Positions 53,426 through 63,874 of a DNA stretch of 64,000 nt are shown here, piece by piece. Under the pieces are notes generated by a model. That model did not search any database and was not told the DNA's origin. It worked only from the letters and a program-made list of their open reading frames with translations. The position numbers and the translations under genes were made by a program. Numbering within the stretch: position 1 is the stretch's first letter; each line of letters begins with the position of its first letter. The stretch comes from Azorinus chamasolen (lineage: Eukaryota; Mollusca; Bivalvia; Cardiida; Solecurtidae), in assembly GCA_963576725.1 (NCBI GenBank), contig OY755237.1, forward strand, positions 56,023,805-56,087,804, written 5' to 3'.

Positions 53426-53463
53426 AGCAGTAGAGTGCTGAAGGCTTAGTATTTAACAATCAA

Positions 53464-53942
53464 CCTGTTACCTCGTGAATATTCATGGCTAAGAAATAAT
53501 TACTGTGTGAATATGAATTATTTGAGTGTTTGTAACGGCATTTTAAACATTAACCCTTCGCTTGCTGAATTGTAAAAAACATGTCTCCTTCTTTACCCAT
53601 GTCCTGTTGTATAATTACATATATCTTCACTGTGTACAAGTACTTCGCTTTGCAATCACTGCTGTGGAGTACATTGGTTGCACAATCAACTTGTAAATAG
53701 TGCAGACCCTGATGAGACAGCTCCTGCAGGAGCTGTCTCATCTGGGTCTTCACTATTTACAGGTAGGTATATTGACGTGTACAGCAAGCGAAGGGTTAAA
53801 CGAATGTTATGCCATGACAGAAACAATAGAATCAGATCTATATTATTTCATAAGCAAACAGAACAAACTGATCAGAGAGCCCCGTGGTCTACCCTGTTTT
53901 TAAAGTTATAAAAAGCTGTCTCTGTGAGGTAGAAGAGTTAAT
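53464..53942 (-). repeat. Repeat A split by an inserted repeat C
   Basis: A left part to GGCATTTTAAACAT, resuming ATGCCATGACAGAAAC; ends GAAGAGTTAA. Confidence 0.82.
53550..53799 (-). repeat. Repeat C nested in A
   Basis: TTAACCCTTCGCTTGCTGAA to AAGCGAAGGGTTAA; perfect hairpin. Confidence 0.93.
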
Positions 53943-54043
53943 GAGATAAAAACAAAGTACATCTTTTTATAGTTGTCTGAATCTCCTAAAATGTCTACCA
54001 GACCAGGAAATGCTAATTCTCTACTTTGTGTCTATTCTTTTTA

Positions 54044-54292
54044 TTAACCCCTTACTCCATAAATACACCTTTCTACGTTTTTGCAAACAGAGTTAACCCA
54101 GATCTGACGGCTCCCATAGGACCTGTCTGATTGGGGTCTGCTCTTTTTGCTTATGAAATAACATAAATATGATTCTCAAATTTCTGCCATGGCCAAATAT
54201 TCTTATGTTCGTCCGCCATTATAAATCTAAATCTACTTGATATTCATGCTGTAATTATTTCTTTCATGAATAATCATGGAGTAATGGGTTAA
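54044..54292 (+). repeat. Repeat A
   Basis: TTAACCCCTTACTCCATAAA to GGAGTAATGGGTTAA. Confidence 0.9.
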
Positions 54293-54430
54293 CTGCTTTG
54301 TGTCTAGTCATTAGCAGGCTTCAAACACATTCATGATAACCTTTGCAAGCAGTATGTATGCAGATGAGATGTTGACTGGCTCGTCATCTCTTCCATGTTC
54401 AAAGTTTCTGACTGACTAATCAGTTTAATT

Positions 54431-54660
54431 TTAACCCTTTCCTCCATAAATACGCCTTTCTACGCCTCTTTTAAAGTAACTTTATGAAACCATTGTGATA
54501 AATAGAGCATTTGCTCCTATAGGAGCAAATGCTCTATTTATCACAATGGTTTCAAATTACAGAATTCTAAAATTTTCCTTTTTCACTAGTTAATGCTCCA
54601 TTTCGGTAGATTTATTCAAAGTGGTTGGACCTAAAAATAACCTATGAGGGAATGGGTTAA
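54431..54660 (-). repeat. Repeat B with perfect palindrome
   Basis: 68-bp palindrome 54486-54553 without mismatch; ends GGGAATGGGTTAA. Confidence 0.95.
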
Positions 54661-54673
54661 AAAGAAATTTTTT

Positions 54674-54919
54674 TTAACCCTTTACTCCAAGGATGTTCAT
54701 ATAAGAAGTAATGACATCATGCATAGTAATTAACTATATGTTTTAAAATAGCATACGAATACAGGAATATTTAACCAAGGCAGAAAGTCTAGATTCAGTG
54801 TATACTATGTCATAAGCAAACAGAGCAGACCCTGAGCAGACTCCTACAGAAGCCATCTGATCTAGGTCTACTCTATCTGCAAAGGCATAGAAAGGCATTT
54901 TTATGGCGTAACGGGTTAA
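54674..54919 (-). repeat. Repeat A
   Basis: TTAACCCTTTACTCCAAGG to GGCGTAACGGGTTAA; left hairpin arm shortened. Confidence 0.88.
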
Positions 54920-55257
54920 GCTGATAAAGCTGACTTTTTCTACTGACCCGAATTTACTTTGCTAGCTAAAGATCAAATGTTGCAACCTGTTTGAATGTCA
55001 GTTTAATGGTGACAATTTCTGTGACATTTTTTCTATGCAAAGTAGGAAGTGTACTTTTATGTACAAAACCCAGAAGGGACGCTTATTTGTATTTTCTGTC
55101 AGTAAATCTATAGAAATGCACAAAACAATTCGCTTCATCTTTTTATAATGGGTCTTTGCCTCATTAATGACTTGACGGAATTCTGCTTGATATTATCTTT
55201 ATTGGTTTTACGATAGTTTCTGTTTTTGTTTTACTGTCTAAATGCTGAATAACGTAT
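54920..55257. other. No gene or clear repeat recognised
   Basis: Intron 17 sequence; nothing I can name. Confidence 0.45.
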
Positions 55258-55817
55258 TCAGCTCTTTACTCCATAAATATGCTTATTAACATCTTAACAA
55301 ACAGAGTAGACCCAGATCAGAATTGTCTGCTCTGTTTGCTTTTAGAATAATACAGATATTATAGTACAGTTTCTGCAATAACCAACATTTCATGTGTCCA
55401 TCCGTCATAAAACAGATAATTCATGTACAGTGAACCCTCATTCATTATACCGGCATTCGTTTCAATGGCATCCTCGTTATACTGGCAGTATGCATTGAAA
55501 CAAAATTATCGTTAATTCTTTGAAACAACCACTGAATAAATAGATGCAATGCCAATAACACAGGTGATCGCTTAATGCAGAACGCAAGAAGTGCAAAAAG
55601 CTCCTTAGGGAGCTTTTTGCACTTCTTGTGTTCTGCATTAAGTGATCACCTGTTGGTGCTAGTTTGAAATTGGCCATATGGTTCCTTTCACATTTAAACT
55701 CGTTATAACGGCAACCTCTTTATACCAGCACAATGTCTGGAATCAAACACCTCCATTGTAATGAGGGTTCACTGTATCTTTATTTCTTTCATGAAAATTC
55801 AGGGACCAAAGGGTTAA
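55258..55817 (+). repeat. Repeat A split by a G-type element
   Basis: A left part with apex deleted (AGATCAGAATTGTCTGCTC); right end TTTCATGAAAATTCAGGGAC ... AAGGGTTAA. Confidence 0.85.
55428..55774. repeat. Long G-type element nested in A
   Basis: TA-CAGTGAACCCTCATTCATT to AATGAGGGTTCACTG-TA; inner hairpin TTAATGCAGAAC... with apex AAAAGCTCCTTAGGGAGCTTTT. Confidence 0.9.
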
Positions 55818-55868
55818 TTCTCTGAGCGTTACTGATGGGTTTGTGATTTGATACAATTTCAAATCATT

Positions 55869-56235
55869 TTCACCCATTCCCTCATAGGCTAATTTTAGAT
55901 CAAACCTCTGAATAAATCTACTGAAAAGGAGCATTTACTACTGAAAAGGAAAATTTTAGAATTGAGTAGTTTTGAAACCACTGCTCATGTGGAGCAAATG
56001 CTGTATTTATCACAATTGTTTTAACAAGTGACTTTTACAAATTTAAACAGCTCCTATAGGAGTCGTCTGATCAGGGTCTGGTCTGTAAGCTTATGAAATA
56101 ATATACATATGTATATACAATTCTACAGATTCTGCCTTGGCCAAAACTTCCTGTGTTCACGTGCCATTATAAAAAATATTCTAATCAATATTCATGATTT
56201 AATTATTTCTTACATGAGTATTTATGGTGCAGCTT
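55869..56235. repeat. Truncated B joined to truncated A
   Basis: B(+) to GACTTTTACAAA at 56040, then A(+) from inside its hairpin (CAGCTCCTATAGGAGTCGTC). Confidence 0.8.
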
Positions 56236-56319
56236 TATAAATTGGAGTTGAGAGAAGTTTGGGTAATTTATGCTACTGATATTTTTGTACTCTTATATTG
56301 AAACCTACTGGTACATAGG

Positions 56320-56533
56320 TTAACCCTTTCTCTGTTCAATATTCATGCAAGAAATAATATAACTTTTTATAATATAAAATTTTCAAGAATTTTATTTGCT
56401 TTGACACAAACTGTAGAATTGGATCTTTATCATGTCAAAAGAAGACAGAGTAGACCCAGATCTGATGGCTCCTATAGGAACCATCTGATCTGGGTCTAAT
56501 CAGTTTGCAAATATATATGAGGGAAGGGGTTAA
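56320..56533 (-). repeat. Repeat A before exon 18
   Basis: TTAACCCTTTCTCTGTTC to GGGAAGGGGTTAA, 20 bases before the exon. Confidence 0.88.
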
Positions 56534-56553
56534 AAACCTTGGTATCCTTTCAG

Positions 56554-56771
56554 GTTCTGAGTGTTTGGATACAACCCCTTACAAGGACCAGGTGGAGATA
56601 GTGACCTTCACCAACACCAGTGTCAAGGTCAGTCTTCATGCAGTGACATGGCCAGAATCATGTGCCAACATCAGCCACCCTGTGGTCAAGTACACAGTCT
56701 ACTATCGGCCACTGGACCCGACAAATCCTAAAGATGACTGCCAACCTTCAGGCCAGCTGTGCATGTCAAAG
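56554..56771 (+). CDS. ROS1: ROS1-like, exon 18 (FN3, first half)
   Basis: Acceptor ATCCTTTCAG, donor AAAG|GTTGGT, phase 1 to phase 0. It encodes SECLDTTPYKDQ, TNTSVKVSLHAVTWPESC and VVKYTVYYRPLDP: strands A-C of the first FN3 after propeller 3 (TYLVYYAEV in ROS1). A repeat A copy ends 20 bases upstream. Confidence 0.92.
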
Positions 56772-56864
56772 GTTGGTCTCGTCAATGGAATGACCTCTTA
56801 ATAGTTTTAGTACTGGTGGTAGCTTAATGCAAGACATAAGTTATGCAGTAAGCTCCCCAGCAGC

Positions 56865-57088
56865 TTTTTACCTTTTACTCCATAGATACACCTTTAATGC
56901 CTTTGAAAACAGGGAAGACCCAGATCAGACAGCTCCTTATCAAGGTCAACTCTGTTTGTGTATAGGATAATAATGATTTGATTCTACAGTTTCTGCCATG
57001 TCCAAAACTCCTTGCGTAGGATATAATCAAATTAATATTCACTATGCCATTATTTCTTTCATGAACATTCATTGAGTAAAAGGTTGAG
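56865..57088 (+). repeat. Repeat A
   Basis: Hairpin right arm mostly lost; preceded by a G fragment (56810-56864). Confidence 0.82.
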
Positions 57089-57097
57089 TTGATACAT

Positions 57098-57326
57098 TTT
57101 AACCCATTACCTCATAGGCTATTTTTAGATCCAACCTCTTTGAATAAATCTACCGAAAATGGGCATTAACTAGAGAAAAGGAAACTTTTAGAATTTTGTA
57201 ATTTGAAAACATTGTGATAAATAGAGCATTTGCTCCTATAGGAGCAAATGCTCTATTCATCACGATGGTTTCACAAAGTGACTTTTACAGAGGAGTCAAA
57301 AGTCATCAATATGAGGAAATGGGTTA
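57098..57326 (+). repeat. Repeat B
   Basis: TTAACCCATTACCTCATAGG to GAAATGGGTTAA; palindrome with two late changes. Confidence 0.92.
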
Positions 57327-57504
57327 ATGGCACATGACCACAAGGTTATTTGGCCATGGCAGAAACTGTCAAGTCATATTTATATTATTTCATAAGCTAA
57401 CAGAGCAGATCCTGATCAGATGGCTCCTACATGAAACATCTGACCTGGGTCTACTCTTCTTTGCAAAGGTATAGAAAGGTGTATTTGTTGAATAAAGGGT
57501 TATT
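57327..57504 (-). repeat. Repeat A, right half
   Basis: GGCACATGACCACAAGG onward; ends GAATAAAGGGTTA. Confidence 0.82.
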
Positions 57505-57644
57505 TTGAAATCACCAACCTTTATGGTATTTTAAAAGCAATGCAAGATTTTTGCTAAATTCCCTATTACTCTTTTACTTGATGAGACCCATTGTGCATAT
57601 TCATTTAATTCTTCTATTAAAATTGAAATAAGGAACATGAAATT

Positions 57645-57820
57645 GAATTTACTCCATGAATATTTATGTAAGAAATGATGACAACATGAATATTAAATAT
57701 GAAAGCACATGAAAACAGGATATATAACTCTAGGGCAGCTTTGATCTGGGTCTACTCTGTTTGCAAAGGCTTTAAAAGGTATATATATATATATGGAGTA
57801 CTCCATGTATGAAGGGTTAA
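57645..57820 (-). repeat. Repeat A, left hairpin arm deleted
   Basis: TTTACTCCATGAATATTTAT, then straight to GGGCAGCTTTGATCTGGGTC; contains a short (AT)n run. Confidence 0.75.
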
Positions 57821-57860
57821 AATGACTGATAATGTTTATTACATTGTTTTGCTTTTTTAG

Positions 57861-58002
57861 GAGGCATACTCACAGGAGATAAATTTGGATGGTTTGGAGC
57901 CGTATACATATTATGTAATTCATGGATCTGTCAGCAACTATTATTCTGTGTACTCTGCCACATCACTGGGAGAGGCAACAGTAATCCGAACCAGGCCTGG
58001 TG
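57861..58002 (+). CDS. ROS1: ROS1-like, exon 19 (FN3, second half)
   Basis: Acceptor CTTTTTTAG, donor GGTG|GTAAGA, phase 0 to phase 1. EAYSQEINLDGLEPYTYYVI followed by SNYYSVYSATSLGEATVIRT gives FN3 strands E-G with the L-x-P-x-T-x-Y motif (compare DLQPFSTYMIQIAVKNYYS in ROS1). Confidence 0.94.
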
Positions 58003-58093
58003 GTAAGAACAAACAATCCATTTCGGCACAGCCGAAACCCTAAAAAGAAACCCCCTTACAATGACTACTCAAAGCAAGTTGAATTAATTACCA

Positions 58094-58340
58094 TTAACCA
58101 TTTACTCCATGGATATTAGAGAAATAAAATGACATCATGAATACTAATTAGTTTATATTTTATACTGACACTTGAACATAGGAAGTTTTGGTCATGGCAA
58201 AAAGTGTAGAATCATATCTATATTATGACTTAAGCAAACAGAGCAGACTCGGATCAGACAGTGCCTATGGGAGTCATTTGATCTGGGTCTGCTCTGTTTG
58301 CAAATGCATAGAAAGGTGTATTTTTGGAGTAAAGGGTTAA
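58094..58340 (-). repeat. Repeat A
   Basis: TTAACCATTTACTCCATGG to GGAGTAAAGGGTTAA. Confidence 0.9.
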
Positions 58341-58354
58341 AACCTGATGGTAGC

Positions 58355-58632
58355 TTAACCCTTTATATAATGGATGTTTATTATCCCTTTCCCTGTTCTG
58401 TATTTAGGCCAATTTTCAGTACCTACTGAATAATTTATTAACAAAATAGTTATAAAGAAATATGGAAGGTGGAACAGTGTAGCCATTTTAGAAAGTAAAG
58501 AAACAGATCTATCACATTCTATTAGCAAACAGAGAAGACCCTGATCAGACGGCTCCTCTAGGAGCCGTCTGATCTGGGTCTACTCTGTTTGCAAATGCGT
58601 GAAAACACGTTTATATGAGGGAAAGGGGTTAA
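58355..58632 (-). repeat. Repeat A2
   Basis: Hairpin retains CpG in both arms (GACGGCTCCTCTAGGAGCCGTC); ends GGGAAAGGGGTTAA. Confidence 0.88.
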
Positions 58633-58760
58633 GAAATAATTACTGTATACACAAATAGCCAAAGCAAACCTGATGAGCATTTACAAACAGCTTGGCTCCA
58701 GGTGAGGGGTCAGGTAGGCTCACCAGGATCGAAGCAGTTTGACCCCCAGACAATATTTTC

Positions 58761-59003
58761 TTAACCCTTTACACCATTAATATTCATGAAAGAAATAATG
58801 ACATCATGAATATTAATTCGATTAATTTTTATACTGGCACATTGACAGAGGATTTTTTCCATAGCTGAAACTGTAGAATCATATCTATATTATTTTATAA
58901 GCAAACAGAGCAGACCCTGATAAGATGGCTCTTGTAAGAGCCATCTGATCTGGGTCTGCTCTGTTTGCCTTTAGAAAGGCATAATTATAGAGTAAAGGTT
59001 TAA
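58761..59003 (-). repeat. Repeat A
   Basis: TTAACCCTTTACACCATTAA to AGAGTAAAGGTTTAA, shared with the next B. Confidence 0.9.
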
Positions 59004-59219
59004 CCCTCTCCTCCATAAATACGCCTTTCTATGCCTCTGTAAAATTCACTTTTAAGAAACCATTGTGTTAAATAGAGCATTTGCTCCATAGGAGCAAATG
59101 CTCTATTTATAACAATGGTTTCAAAATTACATAATTCTAAAATTTCCCTTTTCTCTAATAAATGTTCCTTTTTGGTAGATCTATTCAAAGAGGTTGGATC
59201 TTATGGAGTAAAGGTTTAA
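59000..59219 (-). repeat. Repeat B, right end replaced by an A end
   Basis: B to GAGGTTGGATC, then TTATGGAGTAAAGGTTTAA. Confidence 0.85.
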
Positions 59220-59304
59220 CTTTTGGAAAGAATGGGATGAATATTGAAAATGATCAGGGGTTTAGCAGACATGAGAAGAAGTAACATTTATTTATTTCAT
59301 TTAG

Positions 59305-59561
59305 TACCATCGCCTATCACCAATATTACTGCCAGACCCCATAATCCCAACAACATCACTGTGTCTTGGCCCCAACCAGCAGAACCCAACGGGCCCCTAG
59401 ACAAAATTGTGTACTACGTGGAATGGTCCACCCAGTCAGGGGATGGTATCTCACATGCATTGAAGACGGATGCCATCACCTATGATGCCATGGATCTCTA
59501 TGATGCACTGTTTACGGTGGAGATTGGAAATCTGATTTCTGACCAGACATATTCTGTCCAG
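59305..59561 (+). CDS. ROS1: ROS1-like, exon 20 (FN3)
   Basis: Acceptor TTTCATTTAG, donor CAG|GTATGC, phase 1 to phase 0. It encodes VPSPITNITARPHNPNNITV, SWPQPAEPNGPLDKIVYYVE and LISDQTYSVQ. The SWxxPxxPNGP turn is shared with ROS1 (SWRESHKPNGP). Sequons NIT occur twice. Confidence 0.95.
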
Positions 59562-59708
59562 GTATGCTTTCTTTAAGTAGTTCACTAAGATTTTAATCCT
59601 TTCCCTGTTTATATCTATATTTGTTGAGAGTACTAGTTACAAATATATCATTTTTTCTGCACCATTTCAGTCATTTTGGTACTTTAATTAACTATTATTT
59701 ATTTACAG

Positions 59709-59885
59709 GTGATCAGTCACCAGACTATTGGCAATTATAAGACTGAGAGTGCACCAGTCAAGGTGCACACATTCCAGGAACCAAGTAGCCTCGACCTGAT
59801 TGATATCACTAATACATCCATTGAGTTGTCATGGCGATCACCAAGTGATGACAGCATCAACTTAGTCTACATTTACTTCGCTGAG
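59709..59885 (+). CDS. ROS1: ROS1-like, exon 21 (FN3 end and next FN3 start)
   Basis: Acceptor TATTTACAG, donor GAG|GTAAAT, phase 0 to phase 0; it follows a short intron of 147 bases. It contains VISHQTIGNYKTESAPVKVH (end of one FN3), then EPSSLDLIDITNTSIELSWR and INLVYIYFAE (start of the next; compare NTSLQFNWKAPLNVNLIRFWVEL in ROS1). Confidence 0.94.
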
Positions 59886-60078
59886 GTAAATTGAAAACAC
59901 TTCTCCTTTAGCCCATTTCATTAAAGATCATATGACACATTAATACAAGTTCTAATATACGATGGTCGCAACTTCCAGTTGGAAGTTTCGTATGTTAGAA
60001 CTTAGGTTTACTTCATTAATTAATGTCTAACAAAGTAAACTTGTCTCATGATAGATTGTGATAATTTTGGCTATATTA

Positions 60079-60273
60079 AGCCATTCCCTCATATTGATGG
60101 CTTTTGGTGCCACTGTAAAGCCTCATTTTGAAACCATAGGAGCAAATTAATGCTCTATTTATAACAATGGTTTTAAAATCTAAAATTTTCCTTTATTCTA
60201 GTAAATGCTCCTTTTGGGTAGATTTATTCAAAGAGGTAGGATCTGAAAATAGCCCATGAGTTAATGGGTTAAT
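60079..60273 (-). repeat. Repeat B, left palindrome arm lost
   Basis: AGCCATTCCCTCATATTGATG to GAGTTAATGGGTTAA. Confidence 0.82.
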
Positions 60274-60546
60274 AGTAATTAATGGTTTAATAGTAATATT
60301 CGAACAAATTTGGTCATATGATATTTTGTAAAACAGACTCTTGTTTGGGCTTTTGACATTACATGTATTTGTATTTTATTCTTTTGTATTTTGCATAATA
60401 ATTTATTGTACTAATTGTGTATCCAGGGTTTTGTTATTGCTTCCTGAAATCTGTTCTCATTTTGTAAACAAAATTTTAATTGTAAATGTGGTTGTTTGAA
60501 CAAGCACCATCAGTCTTTTCAGTGCTTTGATTATGGATATTTGCAG

Positions 60547-60757
60547 GTTATTTTTGGTGAGCCTTCTGAATTCAGCTCTCTTCAAGATGACTTACCCCTC
60601 ATGACCATGAACTATACTATGTATAACAAAACCTTTCCAAACCTCAAACCCAACACAGACTACACGTTCAGGCTGAACATCATCTATCGCTACTCCAGTA
60701 AGATCTACTACTGGCCCCAGGATGACTCTGATGTTGAGTACACATTCAGGACTCTCA
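60547..60757 (+). CDS. ROS1: ROS1-like, exon 22 (FN3, second half)
   Basis: Acceptor GATATTTGCAG, donor CTCA|GTAAGT, phase 0 to phase 1. It encodes VIFGEPSEFSS, YNKTFPNLKPNTDYTFRLNI and DVEYTFRTL. The LKPNTDYTFRL stretch is the FN3 E-F signature; NKT and NYT are sequons. Confidence 0.95.
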
Positions 60758-60824
60758 GTAAGTACAGTAGTGTGAACGTATTTGTTGTCAAGCTCTTCAT
60801 ATATTACAGAGCTACAGATAAAGG

Positions 60825-60955
60825 TACATTTGCAAATAATAAAATCGTCATTTCTCCACCAAACCCTATAATGAGACCACTCTTTAGTTTAGAATCGCCT
60901 CGAAGAGACGATTCTGATGAGTGATCACAGTGTTGGTTCTGTGGAGAAATAAAAG
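60825..60955. repeat. Repeat H, ends missing
   Basis: TTTCTCCACCAAACCCTATA; apex TAGAATCGCCTCGAAGAGACG; right arm worn. Confidence 0.82.
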
Positions 60956-61049
60956 TCCTATTCTTTACTTTCTTCCTACATTAAGCTTCCACCTGCTTTT
61001 ACAACTCAGAATTAGACCTGTTTTTTATGCCCCCGCCTTTAGGCCGAAA

Positions 61050-61371
61050 TTTTTGTCAAGGATTTCTTGGCTTATGTAAGGTGGAATGATTTGATATTTG
61101 ATCTGAAGCATTATCGTAGTGAGTTGTACTGTGTCTCCCCTTTTCAGGTCTGTCGTTCATCTACTTCCTGTTTGCCGACACTTTGATTGAATTTTGGTGA
61201 TTGTTTAATGACAAAAAATTTCATCACAGATTTCTTCGCTTGTGTAAGCTGCAATGACTTGATATTTAGTCTGAAGCATAATCATAGTGAGTTGTACTGT
61301 GTCTCCCCTTTTCAGGTCTGTCATTCATTTACTTCCTGTTTGCCGGCGGGCGCATCCGTGTCCCATGGACA
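61050..61371. repeat. Duplicated segment of about 160 bp
   Basis: GTGAGTTGTACTGTGTCTCC and CCTTTTCAGGTCTGTC ... CTTCCTGTTTGCCG occur at about 61118-61180 and 61283-61346. The second copy continues into GGGCGCATCCGTGTCCCATG. Confidence 0.88.
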
Positions 61372-61433
61372 CATTTGCTTTTATAGTAGAGGTTGTAGGA
61401 GAGTTTTACTATACACTGATTTTGTGTTTTCAG

Positions 61434-61557
61434 CTGGTATCCCTGGCCAGCCAGAACCTCCGAAAGTGGAGGAGTTCAAGTCCGGAGAGTTTGAGGTCAG
61501 CTGGACAGCACCAGAGGACCATGGGGAGAAGATTAGCCATTATATGTTACAGCACAG
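61434..61557 (+). CDS. ROS1: ROS1-like, exon 23 (last FN3, first half)
   Basis: Acceptor GTGTTTTCAG, donor ACAG|GTAATT, phase 1 to phase 2. TGIPGQPEPPKVEEFKSGEF followed by EVSWTAPEDHGEKISHYMLQ closely follows GVPNKPGIPKLLEGSKNSIQWEKAEDNG of ROS1, the membrane-proximal FN3. It lies 60 bases after a duplicated intron repeat (about 61050-61371). Confidence 0.95.
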
Positions 61558-61575
61558 GTAATTACAGGACGTTTA

Positions 61576-61802
61576 TCCCCTTTACGCCATAGATACACCT
61601 TTTAATGTCTTTCCGTGCTTGGTATTCATGTAAGAAATAATGACATCATGAATATTTATTAGCTGAATTTTTATAATGGCCATATGTAAACAGCATGTAG
61701 AATCAGATCTTTATTCTTTTATTCTATTCTAAATGCAAACAGAGCAGACTCAGATCAGACGGCAAAGGTGCGAAAAGGTGTTTATATGAAGGACTGGGTT
61801 GA
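61576..61802 (-). repeat. Repeat A, half hairpin
   Basis: CCTTTACGCCATAGATACAC, ATGAATATTTATTAGCTGAA, AACAGAGCAGACTCAGATC; the partner arm is missing. Confidence 0.75.
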
Positions 61803-62070
61803 TGCCTTTGCAAGAAGAATAGACCCAGAGCAGGGTCCATGCTTATAAAACTTTTTAGTTCTGAGTTCGTTCTCAAGCTTTTGATTGGTCAGATTTGAGT
61901 TCTCAAGCTTTTGATTGGTCAGATTTGAGCCAAAGGCTCAAATCTGTCCAATCAAAAACTTGAGAACGAACTCAGACTCAACTAAAAGTTTTATAAGCAT
62001 GGACCCAGACAGTTACTGCATAATCTGTCTGATCAGGCTCAACTGTGTTTGCTTAAGAAATAATATAGCT
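61803..62070 (+). repeat. Repeat A split by hairpin I
   Basis: Left stem TGCAAGAAGAATAGACCC and right stem GTCTGATCAGGCTCAACTGT flank the inserted palindrome. Confidence 0.75.
61833..62006. repeat. Large hairpin I with internal 30-bp duplication
   Basis: GGGTCCATGCTTATAAAACT pairs with the far end ATAAGCATGGACCC. GAGTTCTCAAGCTTTTGATT + GGTCAGATTT occurs twice in the left arm and once in the right. Confidence 0.9.
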
Positions 62071-62170
62071 CCTGTAGAAGCTTTCTGCATAATTTTCATT
62101 CATCATTTAGCTACCACCTTCCTCTATCGCAGGGTTTTACTGGATATTACATGTATGTTTTTCATATGCA

Positions 62171-62373
62171 TTAATTCTTTGCACGCTAGCAGTGAAATTA
62201 TGATTACCTACGCAGTCAGTTTGGATCCAGATGAGACACTGCATCATGGGGCATCTCATCAGGGTCCAAATTATCTGACACTTTGACCATATTTTTGGAA
62301 AATTTTATTTTAAAGATTAAAGCAGATGACAGATGGTTGCAGATAAAACAATGTTTAGCTTGCAGTGAGTTAA
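62171..62373 (+). repeat. Repeat D
   Basis: TTAATTCTTTGCACGCTAGC to TTGCAGTGAGTTAA; shares TTAA with the next A2. Confidence 0.85.
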
Positions 62374-62600
62374 CCTTTCCTTTCATATAAATGTGTTTAA
62401 CACATTTTGCAAACAGAGTACACCCAGATCAGATGGCTCTTATAGTAGCCACCTGGTCAGGGTCTGCTCTGTTTGCTTATGGAATCTAATAGATAGCTGC
62501 TACAAAATTCCACCTTCTATTAATCATTATAACTATTTTGTCCATGAATATTCAGTAGGTATTGAAATTTGGAATAAACATAGAACATGGAAAGGGTTAG
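62370..62600 (+). repeat. Repeat A2
   Basis: TTAACCTTTCCTTTCATATA to ATGGAAAGGGTTA. Confidence 0.88.
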
Positions 62601-62837
62601 CAAAAAGAGTTATGATGCAAAATGATTTGAAACTGATATCAGCATAAATTTTATCATCACAATGCTGAAATGAAACATTTTAGTCATAAAATTCTGGATT
62701 TTGCACCTGTGACAATTAGTGATTTTCAAAATAGTTCATGTCATTGGTTTTTGACAACGCTTGACATTATGGGGTCTTTCTGTCAGATTGAAGAATAATT
62801 TTTACTGTGATTAGAAACAAGATTTTCCACTTCAGAT

Positions 62838-63086
62838 TTTAACTCTTTGCTCTATATATACAGCTTTATATGCCTGTGCAAACAGAGTAGACCCAGATCA
62901 GATGGCTTGTGTAGGAGCTGTCTGATTAGGGTCTACTATATTTGTTGATGAAATAATAAAGATCTCATTCTACAGTTTCTAACATGGCAAAATATTTCCG
63001 TATTTATTAGTGCTTATAATGAATCATCTAATTAATATTCATGATGTTATTATTACTTATTTGAATATTCATTGGGTAAAGAGTTA
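62838..63086 (+). repeat. Repeat A
   Basis: TTAACTCTTTGCTCTATATA to GGGTAAAGAGTTAA. Confidence 0.88.
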
Positions 63087-63332
63087 AATGATGTTATATA
63101 CAATCACGTGTATCTGCCTAAATTTCAGCAAATGGTAATGACCCAAATCATCTGCTGAAGTGGGGACCAGTTTGAACAAGGTCTTCACTACATTTTCCCT
63201 CTTCGATATTCATGTAATCAATAATAATTATGAATAATGATGGGTCTACTCTGTTTGCAAAGGCATAGAAAGTAGGTGTAAAAAGGCCTATCTATGGAGT
63301 AAGTGGAAAAAGGAAAAAATAAAGCAATAGGT

Positions 63333-63561
63333 TTAACTCTTTCCTCCATAAATACGCCTTTCTACGCCTTTGTAAAAGTCACTTTATGAAACCATTGTGA
63401 TAAATAGAGCATTTGCTCCTATAGGAGCAAATGCTCTATTAATCACAATGGTTTCAAACTACAAAATTCTAAAATTTTACTTTTCTTTAGTAAATGCACC
63501 TTTTGGGTAGATTCATTCATAGAGGTTGGGTCTAAAAATAGCCTATGCAGGAAAGGGTTAA
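63333..63561 (-). repeat. Repeat B
   Basis: Palindrome with one mismatch (CTATTAATCACA); ends GGAAAGGGTTAA. An A(-) fragment lies at 63196-63310. Confidence 0.92.
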
Positions 63562-63596
63562 GAGGTCAGTTTTTGCAGATGACAATTAAATTGACA

Positions 63597-63838
63597 TAAT
63601 TCTTTCCCTGTTCAGTATGCATGAATGACTGTGTGAATCGTTATTAGCTGAATTTTTATAGTGTCATATGTAGATATAATTGTTTGGTATTTGTACAAAC
63701 TGTAGAATCAGATCTATTATATTGTCATAAGCAGACATGGTAGCCCCAGATAAGATGGCTCCTAGGGGCGCTGTCTGATCTGGGTCTACTCTGTTTGTAA
63801 AGGCTTGAAAAAGCATTTAAATAAAGTGGAAGGGTTAT
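63597..63838 (-). repeat. Repeat A before exon 24
   Basis: TTCTTTCCCTGTTCAGTATG to GTGGAAGGGTTA; ends 37 bases before the exon. Confidence 0.85.
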
Positions 63839-63874
63839 GAAATGCAATGTTATGAGAGTTGTATTACGTTCTAG

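Noticed and set aside
60835..60924. Extension of exon 22 through SPPNPIMRPLFSLESPRR
   Set aside because: That sequence is the repeat H stem; the donor CTCA|GTAAGT at 60758 fits the phase of exon 23.
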